64,000 nt of DNA. Source: Myxococcota bacterium. Its GTDB lineage: Bacteria > Myxococcota > XYA12-FULL-58-9 > JALHOP01. Shown one piece after another: positions 16,281 through 23,745 of the stretch. The notes under the pieces are model-generated. The model saw nothing but the letters and a program-made list of their open reading frames with translations. It made no database searches and was not told the DNA's origin. The position numbers and the translations under genes were made by a program. The stretch is from positions 310,001-374,000 of the forward strand of contig JALHOP010000004.1 of NCBI GenBank assembly GCA_022842935.1, written 5' to 3'. The stretch's first letter is position 1. Every line of letters starts with the position of its first letter.

Positions 16281-16309
16281 TTGCGTGGTGGACGTGCACT
16301 GCTTATAGA
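16281..16309 (+). promoter_or_regulatory. Candidate sigma-70 promoter for the beta-propeller lipoprotein operon
   Basis: TTGCGT (16281-16286), 17 bases, TATAGA (16304-16309). Transcription would begin near 16316, at or beside the GTG start at 16317, which would make the message nearly leaderless. AGAGG at 16307-16311 could instead act as ribosome site for a longer transcript. Confidence 0.35.
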
Positions 16310-16316
16310 GGCGCGC

Positions 16317-17804
16317 GTGCGGTTTTCCTCAGCTCGCCGACAGCTCTTTTTCGCCTGCGTATTGACGCTGGTCGGCGCTAACGCCTGCCGCCGCGAGTTG
16401 GTTGGACGCCCCGCCCCTGAGAGCGATCTCTATTTCCCCCTCGGCATGGTCATCAGCCAGGCGGACCAGCGGCTCGCGTACGTGATGTCGACCAACTGGT
16501 CGCAGCGCTTCAATACGGGCTGGCTCTCGGTCGTCGATCTCGATGCCATCGTGAGCGGCGCGGCAACGCCGGCAGATGTCATCCGGCAGACGTTACTCGT
16601 GCCATCGCTGAGCGGCGAGCTCAGTGCGTCGGATGACGGGGCTCTTCTAGCTGCTGCGTTCCGCAACAACAACCAAGTCATCGTCTTCGAAGTGAACGCG
16701 GACGGCTCCGTGCAATGTGGGGATCCTGATGCGGAAAGTGGTCTCGACGCGGGCGATCGGCGCACGGATTGTGACGCGCGGCACGTGTATCGGTTCGTTG
16801 CGGATGGCGTCGACGATGTCTTCATCGTCGACCAGTTCAGCGACCCCTACGGTGTCCGCTTCTTACCCTCGAGGGACGGGGCCCAGACCCTTACGATCGG
16901 CTATCTGACGAGCTTTCTCGGGATCGGTCTGGTGACGTTCCTCGACGTGGATCTCGGTGGGGAAGAGATCCTTGGCAATCAACGCTCAATCGAGCTCGGC
17001 GGGGCCTCCGGATTGACGGTGCAAACCACGGGGATCGTTGCGCCGCGCCCAGCTCCGCAGGCCGCGACCCCCGAAGACACCGACGCGCGTTTCATCGCGA
17101 TTGGCAGTCGCAGTTCCGCTGCGGGCGTGAGCTCGGCGACCATCTTCGGAATCAACATCGACGACTACGAGTTCAAGGCGACCGAGGACACCGACTTCGC
17201 GAGTGTCGACTTCGACAATCGCGCGAAGATCGCCCGCATCGACATTCGCGCCCAAGCCGGCGGCTTTACCTTGGCCGACTTGGTGTTCACTGACGATGGT
17301 TCCCGTGCCTTCGCAGCCGTTAGCTTCTCGCAGCCAACCAGCGGTAGCTCCGATAGCGTGCTCATGCTCAATGCCCGGCCGCGCAGCCGCAGCATTGTCC
17401 TCGCCGACGACAGCATCGCCGTCGTACAGCGCCCCGAATACGAAGTCATCGACGCGCTGGCGGTCCCCGGAACTCCTCAATCGGTGAGCTACGTGCCGCG
17501 CCTCAACGCTCCTCCGCTCCTCGTTACGGCGACCTTCAATGACAATGCTCTGCACTTCGTTCGCGTCGGCGAGACGAGCCTCGATGCCATCACCCGTATC
17601 GACCGCGCCGTAGGGTCGGGTCCCGTGGTCGTGCGTCACGCTCGCTTCACGCCATCCGGGCAGAGCGCTGACCGCGACTTCGTCGTCATTACGAGCTTCC
17701 TGAGTCATGGCCTGACCGTCTTCGACGTGACCGAGCCGGACCCAAGCGCCTGGCAACAGTGGCGCGTCGAGTCAACTCTGGCTGACGGCCGCAGGTTCCG
17801 ATGA
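16317..17804 (+). CDS. Beta-propeller-like lipoprotein (first of a pair)
   Basis: Start chosen at GTG 16317, which gives the lipoprotein signal 'LFFACVLTLVGANAC' (lipobox ANAC, Cys24) and 495 residues; a TTG start at 16281 would add 12 charged residues. The mature protein is beta-rich, with repeated 'VVDLD', 'VIVFEVNADG' and 'LTVFDVTEPD' strands typical of YncE/WD40-like propellers, and a Cys pair near 140-155. No enzyme motif. It overlaps the next lipoprotein gene by 4 bases (ATGA at 17801-17804), so the two are co-translated and probably act together at the outer membrane. Function unknown. Confidence 0.8.
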   Translation: MRFSSARRQLFFACVLTLVGANACRRELVGRPAPESDLYFPLGMVISQADQRLAYVMSTNWSQRFNTGWLSVVDLDAIVSGAATPADVIRQTLLVPSLSGELSASDDGALLAAAFRNNNQVIVFEVNADGSVQCGDPDAESGLDAGDRRTDCDARHVYRFVADGVDDVFIVDQFSDPYGVRFLPSRDGAQTLTIGYLTSFLGIGLVTFLDVDLGGEEILGNQRSIELGGASGLTVQTTGIVAPRPAPQAATPEDTDARFIAIGSRSSAAGVSSATIFGINIDDYEFKATEDTDFASVDFDNRAKIARIDIRAQAGGFTLADLVFTDDGSRAFAAVSFSQPTSGSSDSVLMLNARPRSRSIVLADDSIAVVQRPEYEVIDALAVPGTPQSVSYVPRLNAPPLLVTATFNDNALHFVRVGETSLDAITRIDRAVGSGPVVVRHARFTPSGQSADRDFVVITSFLSHGLTVFDVTEPDPSAWQQWRVESTLADGRRFR

Positions 17805-20203
17805 TGCGACGCCTTCTCTTCGCCGCTATCGCGGTCACATTAGGCGCGAGCTGCAACAATAACATTCAGCTCACAACTACGTCGCTCGCGACGCCCGTTG
17901 GCCTCGCGGTGGCAGGCACCATCGCGCCGCACCTGTTCATCGCCAACGCCGACGAAGACAGCCTCCAGATCGTCGACCTTCCAACGGACTTCACCTCCAC
18001 TCGCTTCGTAAGGGCACCGAACCTCTACTTCCCCCTACGCATCCCCGCCGGTTCACGGCCGACCCGCCTCGCGGCGAGCGAAGATCGACGCTATGTCATC
18101 GTGCTCGACTCGGCGACTAACACGCTGCTGCTCGTCGACGCGGACGCCTATGCGAAAGCGCTCGACCTCGCCGGCAACGAGGTCACTATCGCCTTGACGC
18201 AGCGGGGCGCGACGCCGACCGACATGATCGCCGCGACAGAACCGTGTCCGGACGATGGTGCTGAAGACTGTCTCGCCCGCGTCTACGTCTCGCTTGCCGC
18301 GACCGGGGTCGTGCTGGTCGTCGATCTCAAGACCACGCTCGATGCCGCAGGAAACGTGGTCGCGGGTCCGTTCTTCGTGCCGGCGCGCGCCTACGACGTG
18401 GGTGGCGAGCCCCAACGCCTCGCCGCGTCGTGGGACGGCAGGTTCGTGTACGCTACCGACAACACCGCCCCTCAGGTTGTGCGCATCGGTGTCGCAAGCG
18501 GCGCTTCCAGCATCGAGCGGCGCGACATTGGCGGCATCGGTGGTCCCGTAGCGGTGTCGCGCGACAACGATGTGTTGCTCATCGGCCGTCCTCTCTCGCG
18601 AGACGTGGTTGTCATGCAGGGAGCTAACGACGGAAGCTGGGCCGTTTTCGACGCCAATCCATCGTATACGCCGCTGCCGCGCTGTCTCGAAGACTGCGCC
18701 ACCGGCTTGAGCGTGAACGATAGCTCAGACAATCCGCAGGCATGCGTCGAGCCGCTCGCGTCCGACGAAGACATCTGTATCGACACCAGCACGGGCTCCA
18801 TCCGCCCTAGCGGACAGGCTCCCTATGCCGCGATCTATGTCGATGGTGCCCCAACTCTCATTACGACTTTGGGTAGTGCAGGTGGCCACGAACCCCTGAC
18901 CTACAGCTGCAATGACGGCGACTTCGACATCGACAATGATGGTGAGATTAGCGAGGAAGAAGACCAACGGAATAGCTCGATCAGCGTCTCGTTTGGTGAG
19001 TACGCTTTGGTGGTCACGGAAGGGGACCGCTCGGTCGGCAACATCTACTGGATGCCGCTCAAGGCAGCCATGGGCGCGCCGCTGACGCCCCAGCTCGCAA
19101 GCGCCGGATGTGGACGCCCCGCGCTCGACATCGACGTTCAACTCGTCATCAACGGCGGCGATGTCGAGGATTTCACGCCGTACCAGATCGGCAACTACAT
19201 GGCCGATTGCGTCGAGACGCCAGACCGCGCGCGGTTCACATGTGCGCGCGATGCGAGCGGCGGCGGTCTGGTAGTCGTTTCCGGGAACATCCCGCTTCTG
19301 GCGGCGCAGGGTTCGGGGCCCTTGCAACGCGAAGGGCGCTGGGACTTCACCTGGGAGGGCGTGCTCCCCGGCCTCGACCGTAGCAATGGCGGCGGTGAGC
19401 TCATCACGGGCTCGTTGTTTTCGGATGTCGGCTTGCGCACCGACGACTTCCAGCGGGTCAAGGCGGGCGACATCCTCGAAATCCTCAGCACGCCAACGTC
19501 GGCGCCCGACTGCGTGGCTGCGATCGGCGAGGATAGCCGTATTTGCCGCTTCGAGCGCCGTATCACCGCGGCAGTGGTCGCCTCAGAGGACGGTGAGGAT
19601 AGGGCGCGGATCTCCTTCGACCCGCCAATCGAGCCCAGCTGTTTCCTGACCGGTGGCCGCATCGCCTACCGCATTCGCGCTGGCGATCAGTTCCTGGTCA
19701 ACCGCCAAGGCGCCGCTGCGTGGCGCTTGGGTCTCGACGACCGCTTCGGCCCAGGTGGCGATGTGGCCACCACTGAGCCAATCATTTTCGAGCTTAAGGA
19801 CGACTTGCTGACCAACTACGTCTCACCGGCGCCGGCGGAAGGGCAGCCGCCCATCGGCGCCTGTGATCGCTACGACGAGACGGGCAAGGTGCTCCCCGGG
19901 AACGGCCAAAACTCGCTTCTGTCGCGCGACATCAAGTTCGCGGTCATCGTTCGTGACGGTTTCCGACCCTATCTGACGGGCCGATCGTACGCCTCGAGCG
20001 GCAGCACGCTGGGGTCGGCCGGGAGTCTCCCCGGCGACATTCTGGTGTATCAGGAGCCCGGCACCGACGACGACGGCACCCCGTTCAACCCGAAGGTCTA
20101 CCTAACCTATTCGGGTAACGACACCCTGGTCGGCTTCGATCCATCCAACGCGGACGACGCCTCCCGCGGCGTGCCTGGCACCCAAATCATTCTGCGGAAC
20201 TGA
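17801..20203 (+). CDS. Large beta-propeller-like lipoprotein with an EF-hand loop
   Basis: 800 residues; lipoprotein signal 'LLFAAIAVTLGASC' (Cys18). The N-terminal 290 residues have propeller repeats ('HLFIANADEDSLQIVDL', 'YVIVLDSATNTLLLVDA', 'FVYATDNTAPQVVRI'), as in YncE/NHL-like proteins. At about 380-395 a canonical EF-hand loop, 'DIDNDGEISEEE', gives all Ca2+ ligand positions 1, 3, 5, 9 and 12 as D, D, D, S and E. The middle and C-terminal parts are beta-rich with scattered cysteines (disulphides likely). Its start is coupled to the preceding lipoprotein. A Ca-stabilised cell-surface protein is the best description; no enzymatic role is visible. Confidence 0.82.
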   Translation: MMRRLLFAAIAVTLGASCNNNIQLTTTSLATPVGLAVAGTIAPHLFIANADEDSLQIVDLPTDFTSTRFVRAPNLYFPLRIPAGSRPTRLAASEDRRYVIVLDSATNTLLLVDADAYAKALDLAGNEVTIALTQRGATPTDMIAATEPCPDDGAEDCLARVYVSLAATGVVLVVDLKTTLDAAGNVVAGPFFVPARAYDVGGEPQRLAASWDGRFVYATDNTAPQVVRIGVASGASSIERRDIGGIGGPVAVSRDNDVLLIGRPLSRDVVVMQGANDGSWAVFDANPSYTPLPRCLEDCATGLSVNDSSDNPQACVEPLASDEDICIDTSTGSIRPSGQAPYAAIYVDGAPTLITTLGSAGGHEPLTYSCNDGDFDIDNDGEISEEEDQRNSSISVSFGEYALVVTEGDRSVGNIYWMPLKAAMGAPLTPQLASAGCGRPALDIDVQLVINGGDVEDFTPYQIGNYMADCVETPDRARFTCARDASGGGLVVVSGNIPLLAAQGSGPLQREGRWDFTWEGVLPGLDRSNGGGELITGSLFSDVGLRTDDFQRVKAGDILEILSTPTSAPDCVAAIGEDSRICRFERRITAAVVASEDGEDRARISFDPPIEPSCFLTGGRIAYRIRAGDQFLVNRQGAAAWRLGLDDRFGPGGDVATTEPIIFELKDDLLTNYVSPAPAEGQPPIGACDRYDETGKVLPGNGQNSLLSRDIKFAVIVRDGFRPYLTGRSYASSGSTLGSAGSLPGDILVYQEPGTDDDGTPFNPKVYLTYSGNDTLVGFDPSNADDASRGVPGTQIILRN

Positions 20204-20231
20204 GCGAGGGGCGGGCATAGGCCCATTACGC

Positions 20232-20260
20232 TTGCCAGTTCGCGTTTCTCGATGTTATAG
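20232..20260 (+). promoter_or_regulatory. Candidate promoter of the rpsP operon
   Basis: TTGCCA (20232-20237), 17 bases, TTATAG (20255-20260). Transcription would start near 20267 and give a leader of about 85 bases with two hairpins before rpsP. Supported by spacing only. Confidence 0.45.
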
Positions 20261-20274
20261 CCGCGCCCCGCTGT

Positions 20275-20327
20275 CGCAGGCGGCCACGTGTTATGCCTGC
20301 GGCCAGCGTGTTTGCCTTTCGGCAAAC
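20275..20327 (+). promoter_or_regulatory. Structured 5' leader of rpsP (two hairpins)
   Basis: Hairpin 1: CGCAGGC (20275-20281) with GCCTGCG (20295-20301). Hairpin 2: GTTTGCC (20310-20316), TTTC loop, GGCAAAC (20321-20327). The second ends 25 bases before the rpsP start codon. It may be a ribosomal-protein autoregulation site or an attenuator; no T-run follows. Confidence 0.45.
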
Positions 20328-20352
20328 CTCGAGAGACGGAGATTCGACGACA

Positions 20353-20592
20353 ATGGCTGTAATCCTGCGTATGGCGCGTCATGGCACGAAGAAGCGCCCC
20401 TTTTATCACATCGTTGCCGCTGACTCGCGCCACAAGCGCGACGGTCGGTTCCTCGAGCAGCTCGGCAGCTACGACCCGCTCGCCGCGACTCAGCTCAACG
20501 TCGATGCCGAGAAGGCCAAGAAGTGGCTCGCCGCGGGTGCTCAGACGTCGCCGGTGGTCAAACAGTTGCTCAAGCGTGCTGGGGTCCAGTGA
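20353..20592 (+). CDS. rpsP: 30S ribosomal protein S16
   Basis: 79 residues beginning 'MAVILRMARHGTKKRPFYHIV', the universal S16 N-terminus, with 'RDGRFLEQLGSYDP' following. It binds 16S rRNA and is needed for 30S assembly. Start ATG 20353 with GGAGA about 9 bases upstream; the longer open frame from 20293 lies in the leader. First gene of the rpsP-khpA-rimM-trmD operon, preceded by a candidate promoter and two leader hairpins. Confidence 0.97.
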   Translation: MAVILRMARHGTKKRPFYHIVAADSRHKRDGRFLEQLGSYDPLAATQLNVDAEKAKKWLAAGAQTSPVVKQLLKRAGVQ

Positions 20593-20595
20593 CCC

Positions 20596-20826
20596 ATGAA
20601 AGACCTCGTGGAGTACATCGCCAAGGCGCTGGTGGAACAGCCCGAGTCGGTGAGCGTGAGCCAAGCATCGGGCAACGAGGGCGAGGACGTGATCGAGCTG
20701 CGGGTGGCCCCGGAGGACCGGGGTCGGGTAATCGGCAAGAACGGCCGCACCGCCCACGCGATTCGCACGTTGCTGTCGGCGATTCAGCCCGAGGGCAAGA
20801 ACACGACGCTCGAAATCCTCGACTGA
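20596..20826 (+). CDS. khpA: KH-domain RNA-binding protein (KhpA/YlqC)
   Basis: 76 residues; a single type-II KH domain with the GxxG loop in 'RVIGKNGRTAHAIR' and the family start 'MKDLVEYIAKALVEQPE'. KhpA, often with KhpB, binds many RNAs and affects envelope growth and division in Gram-positives; it is the conserved neighbour of rpsP and rimM in many bacteria. It begins 3 bases after the rpsP stop, and its own stop TGA (20824-20826) overlaps the presumed rimM start. Confidence 0.95.
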   Translation: MKDLVEYIAKALVEQPESVSVSQASGNEGEDVIELRVAPEDRGRVIGKNGRTAHAIRTLLSAIQPEGKNTTLEILD

Positions 20827-21338
20827 GCGAAGACCCTTCCTGGGTCCGCTTCGGCGTCCTTGGCCGCGCTCACGGAGTGCGCGGCGAGGTGCGTCTCATG
20901 CCCGACGATCCGTCCGTCGAGCTACCCGATGTCGAGGTCGTGCGTCTGACACGAAAGGGCGCGACACGCGAGGCCGCGCTGACGGCCATCCGCTCGGGCG
21001 GCGACGCTTACCTCGTCACTTTCGAGGGCATCGCTGACCGAGACGTGGTGCGGGATCAACTCACTGGGGCCGTCGTCTCGGTACCCAAGTCCGCGATTGC
21101 GCCGCTTCGCGACAAAGAGGCCTACGTCTTCGAGCTGGTCGGTGCGTCGGTCGTCGACGAGTCGGGTCAGCCGCTGGGGAAGGTTGGCGCCGTACTCGCG
21201 GGTGCCGGACAAGATCTGCTGAGTATCGAAACTCCCGCCGGTGAGCGACTCTTGCCGATGGTTCCCGACACCATGCGCGGCTTCGACCGCGCAAACGGCG
21301 TGCTCACGGTGGCGCCGATCCCAGGCCTTTGGGAATGA
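20823..21338 (+). CDS. rimM: Ribosome maturation factor RimM, probable non-canonical CTG start
   Basis: RimM binds S19 and helps 16S processing. The N-terminal domain starts 'WVRFGVLGRAHGVRGEVRL', and the C-terminal PRC-barrel contains 'LLPMVPDTMRGFD'. No ATG, GTG or TTG exists in frame between the khpA interior and the first conserved residues. The only plausible initiator is CTG at 20823, which overlaps the khpA stop as CTGA, giving 171 residues of normal family length; an internal khpA-frame start would add a nonsense tail. Its end overlaps trmD by ATGA. Function is certain, start is inferred. Confidence 0.92.
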   Translation: MSEDPSWVRFGVLGRAHGVRGEVRLMPDDPSVELPDVEVVRLTRKGATREAALTAIRSGGDAYLVTFEGIADRDVVRDQLTGAVVSVPKSAIAPLRDKEAYVFELVGASVVDESGQPLGKVGAVLAGAGQDLLSIETPAGERLLPMVPDTMRGFDRANGVLTVAPIPGLWE

Positions 21339-22063
21339 GCTTCGCCCTCGAGGTCATCACCCTGGTGCCCGAGGTCTGGACGGCGCTCACGAGCGAGCGC
21401 GCGGGGCTAACTGGCAGGGCGTTCGTCGACGGCGAGGCTAGGGTCACCATCCGTAACCTCAAGGAATACGGCCACGGCAAACATCGCCAGGTCGATGACG
21501 CGCCGTTTGGTGGCGGCGCAGGCATGGTGCTCGCTGTGCCTCCATTGCATGCCGCTATCGCGGATGCACGTGCGGTAACGCCAGGGCCGGTCATCTTGAT
21601 GGGCCCGCGGGGCGAACGTTTCTCCCAGGCGATGGCCCGCGAGCTCGCTAGCGGCCCCGGTATGACGCTGATTTGCGGTCGCTACGAAGGCGTCGATGAA
21701 CGGGTGCGCCGCTATATCGACCGGGAGGTCTCGGTTGGCGACTATGTGCTCTCCGCGGGCGACCCGGCGGCGTGGAGCATCGTCGACGCGGTCGTGCGCC
21801 TGCTGCCCGGTGTGCTCGGCAACGCCTCGTCGATCGAAGACGAATCGTTCAGCGCAGGCTTGCTCGAATATCCGCATTACACCCGGCCCGTGAGCTTCGA
21901 TGGAGCGGACGTACCGGAGATTTTGCGCTCGGGTGACCATCGCAAGATCGCGACGTGGCGCGGTGAGCAGGCAAGGGCGCTGACTGAAAAGCACCGACCC
22001 GATTTGCTAGCGGACCGCGACGTCGTGCGGAGTGGCTCCAAACGACTGCCGACGGACGAGTAA
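21335..22063 (+). CDS. trmD: tRNA (guanine-N1)-methyltransferase TrmD
   Basis: 242 residues. It methylates G37 of tRNAs using S-adenosylmethionine. Trefoil-knot SPOUT motifs: 'VDDAPFGGGAGMVL', 'LICGRYEGVDERV' and 'YVLSAGDPAAW', where the usual family sequence is GDYVLSGGE, so the glycine is replaced here by Ala-Gly-Asp. Start ATG 21335, overlapping the rimM stop (ATGA); an upstream TTG at 21329 is less likely. The C-terminal part is shorter than in some relatives but normal. It is convergent with the following outer-membrane protein gene. Confidence 0.96.
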   Translation: MSFALEVITLVPEVWTALTSERAGLTGRAFVDGEARVTIRNLKEYGHGKHRQVDDAPFGGGAGMVLAVPPLHAAIADARAVTPGPVILMGPRGERFSQAMARELASGPGMTLICGRYEGVDERVRRYIDREVSVGDYVLSAGDPAAWSIVDAVVRLLPGVLGNASSIEDESFSAGLLEYPHYTRPVSFDGADVPEILRSGDHRKIATWRGEQARALTEKHRPDLLADRDVVRSGSKRLPTDE

Positions 22064-22129
22064 CGCTCGATTCGTGTCTCCCGAACCGCTATCGCGTCAC
22101 TCGCCGTCGCATCAGTCGCACGTGAGGCT

Positions 22130-22160
22130 GCCGGTGGCGGAGAACTATTCCGCTCCCGGC
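22130..22160. terminator. Two-part hairpin between trmD and a convergent gene
   Basis: GCCGG (22130-22134) / CCGGC (22156-22160) flanks an inner stem GCGGA (22137-22141) / TCCGC (22149-22153) with a 7-base loop. It lies in the 99-base gap between trmD and the converging outer-membrane protein gene and could terminate both. No T-tract on either strand. Confidence 0.35.
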
Positions 22161-22162
22161 CC

Positions 22163-22957
22163 CTAGATCTCGAAGCCGAGCGAGGCGCGAGCGCCCCAGT
22201 TGTGCAAATCGCCGGGGCCGTCAACGCCCGGATTGGGCTCGTTGAAGAGGTTCGAATTGAGCGCGTAGTTGTAGGTGCCGCGCACGTCGAACATGAGGCC
22301 CTTGTTGTGAAACGCGAGGCCCAATCCCATGGGAATTTCGACGACGCTGTCGTCGTTGCGGACGTTCGAGACGTTGAAGCGCTCGCCCGCCAACGCGTAG
22401 TGCTTCCAGCCAGCGCCGCCCAGTAAGTACGGCTGCCACGCCGTGGTGGTGAGGTTGAGTCGTGCGAGTCCCTGCACGCCGGTGCCAATAAGCTTCGTGT
22501 CTCCCGACAGGCCAGCCGCGTTGATGTCGTTCACGGAGCCGACGTACGCGGCCTCGAGGCCAATGAGTGAGCGCGTTCCGAAGATGAGGCGCGCATCCCA
22601 GCCGGCACCCATCTCGGTCGCGTCACGCGCGGCGCTCGCGGTGAAGTTGGTCAAGCCACCGCCGACGAGAAAGCCGATGCCGGCACCGCTGACGGGACCC
22701 TGCTTGTAGCTGTGCTCGCGCGCATACAAGCGATCATCGCCGCGGGCAGGCGGAACCATCGTGGCGCCTGTGCGACCGCTCTGTGGGTCGATGACCGCCC
22801 CGTCCATAGTGGGAGCCGTCGTCGCTGAATCTGTCGTCACCGTCTGACCGGTCATCGGGTCGGTGCCCGTGTTCTGTGTTGTCGTCGCCGACTGCGCGTT
22901 CGCCGAGGCGGCTGCCAAGATCGTGAGCGCGGCGGCCAGGCTAGTGAGCTTCTTCAT
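22163..22957 (-). CDS. Outer-membrane beta-barrel protein
   Basis: 264 residues from ATG 22957 (GGGGGAAACAAC upstream). Signal peptide 1-22 (ANA). Residues about 25-85 are a Thr/Pro-rich linker, and about 90-264 an 8-stranded-barrel-like region with Gly- and aromatic-rich strands, ending in Ile ('LGFEI'). It resembles small OmpA-like or OmpW-like outer-membrane proteins, but no specific family is certain. It sits on the opposite strand inside the conserved trmD-rplS pair, which are normally adjacent, so it is an insertion of unrelated function into a housekeeping block. Confidence 0.78.
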   Translation of the reverse strand: MKKLTSLAAALTILAAASANAQSATTTQNTGTDPMTGQTVTTDSATTAPTMDGAVIDPQSGRTGATMVPPARGDDRLYAREHSYKQGPVSGAGIGFLVGGGLTNFTASAARDATEMGAGWDARLIFGTRSLIGLEAAYVGSVNDINAAGLSGDTKLIGTGVQGLARLNLTTTAWQPYLLGGAGWKHYALAGERFNVSNVRNDDSVVEIPMGLGLAFHNKGLMFDVRGTYNYALNSNLFNEPNPGVDGPGDLHNWGARASLGFEI

Positions 22958-23269
22958 GTTGTTTCCCCCATTGATTGTGCGCCGTTGGTGCTTCCCGGCA
23001 CTCCTCGAGCCGCTTTTGCAGAGGGCGTGCCATGCAGGGGTGTCACGCCGCAACCCTGCAAAAGCGAGGTCTTGGGTGGTTTCGATGGACCTTGGGTTGG
23101 GGCAAAGCGCAGCAGGTGGGGCGTTTGCCGCTCAGGGCGAGGGCGAGGCAATCACAGCGCCGCTTGGAAAGGGTCTGGCGGGCCCGTCCCACTGCGTCGC
23201 GGCCGTTCTTGCTTGCTTTTTTCGAATCACCTGTGTTAGCTCCGCGCCCTCGTTTCGGGAGTAGGCCTT
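22958..23269. other. Divergent promoter region with a strong hairpin
   Basis: 312 bases between the outer-membrane gene and rplS, no gene seen. A perfect 11-bp inverted repeat, CGCTTTTGCAG (23011-23021) and CTGCAAAAGCG (23056-23066), encloses a second stem, GGCGTG (23024-23029) / CACGCC (23044-23049). Downstream, towards rplS, TTGCTT (23209-23214) and a TGTTAG-like -10 near 23234 are weak promoter candidates for rplS. The hairpin is 54 bases upstream of the outer-membrane gene and over 200 from rplS. Confidence 0.5.
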
Positions 23270-23668
23270 ATGAACATCCTGCAGAGCATCGAAAAAGACC
23301 AGATCCGCCGTGAGGCCAACTTCCGCGCCGGTGACACCGTGCGCGTCGGCGTGCGCATCAAGGAAGGCGACAAAGAGCGCATCCAGGCCTTCGAGGGCGT
23401 CGTCATCGCCATGCGCCACGGCGGTAGCCGCGCATCGTTCACCGTTCGCAAGGTGTCCTACGGCGTTGGCGTCGAGCGCGTCTTCCCGCTCAACAGCCCG
23501 TCCATCGACAAAATCGAAGTGGTCACCGCTGGCGACGTCCGTCGCGCCAAGCTCTATTACCTGCGTGACCTCGCAGGTAAGGCCGCCCGCTTGAAAGAGC
23601 GTGAGAGTGGCGAGGCGAGCGCGGCTCCAGAGGCGGCTGAGCCGGCCTCGGCCGAAGCGCAAGCGTAA
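23270..23668 (+). CDS. rplS: 50S ribosomal protein L19
   Basis: 132 residues, starting '[21 protein letters not shown]' (shown partly), the L19 N-terminus, with '[16 protein letters not shown]' later. It lies at the 30S-50S interface. The last 20 residues are an Ala/Glu-rich extension ([15 protein letters not shown]) not found in most L19 proteins. Normally directly downstream of trmD; here separated by the divergent outer-membrane gene. Start ATG 23270. Confidence 0.97.
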   Translation: MNILQSIEKDQIRREANFRAGDTVRVGVRIKEGDKERIQAFEGVVIAMRHGGSRASFTVRKVSYGVGVERVFPLNSPSIDKIEVVTAGDVRRAKLYYLRDLAGKAARLKERESGEASAAPEAAEPASAEAQA

Positions 23669-23745
23669 AGAGTTCGGGCATCGCCCAAACCGCGAATCGC
23701 ATCAAACACTTGCGCTGAGCGCGACCCTCGCCCGACAATCGAGTC

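Noticed and set aside
19688-19700. Partial repeat core in the 800-residue lipoprotein gene
   Set aside because: Coding, short, no flanking similarity.
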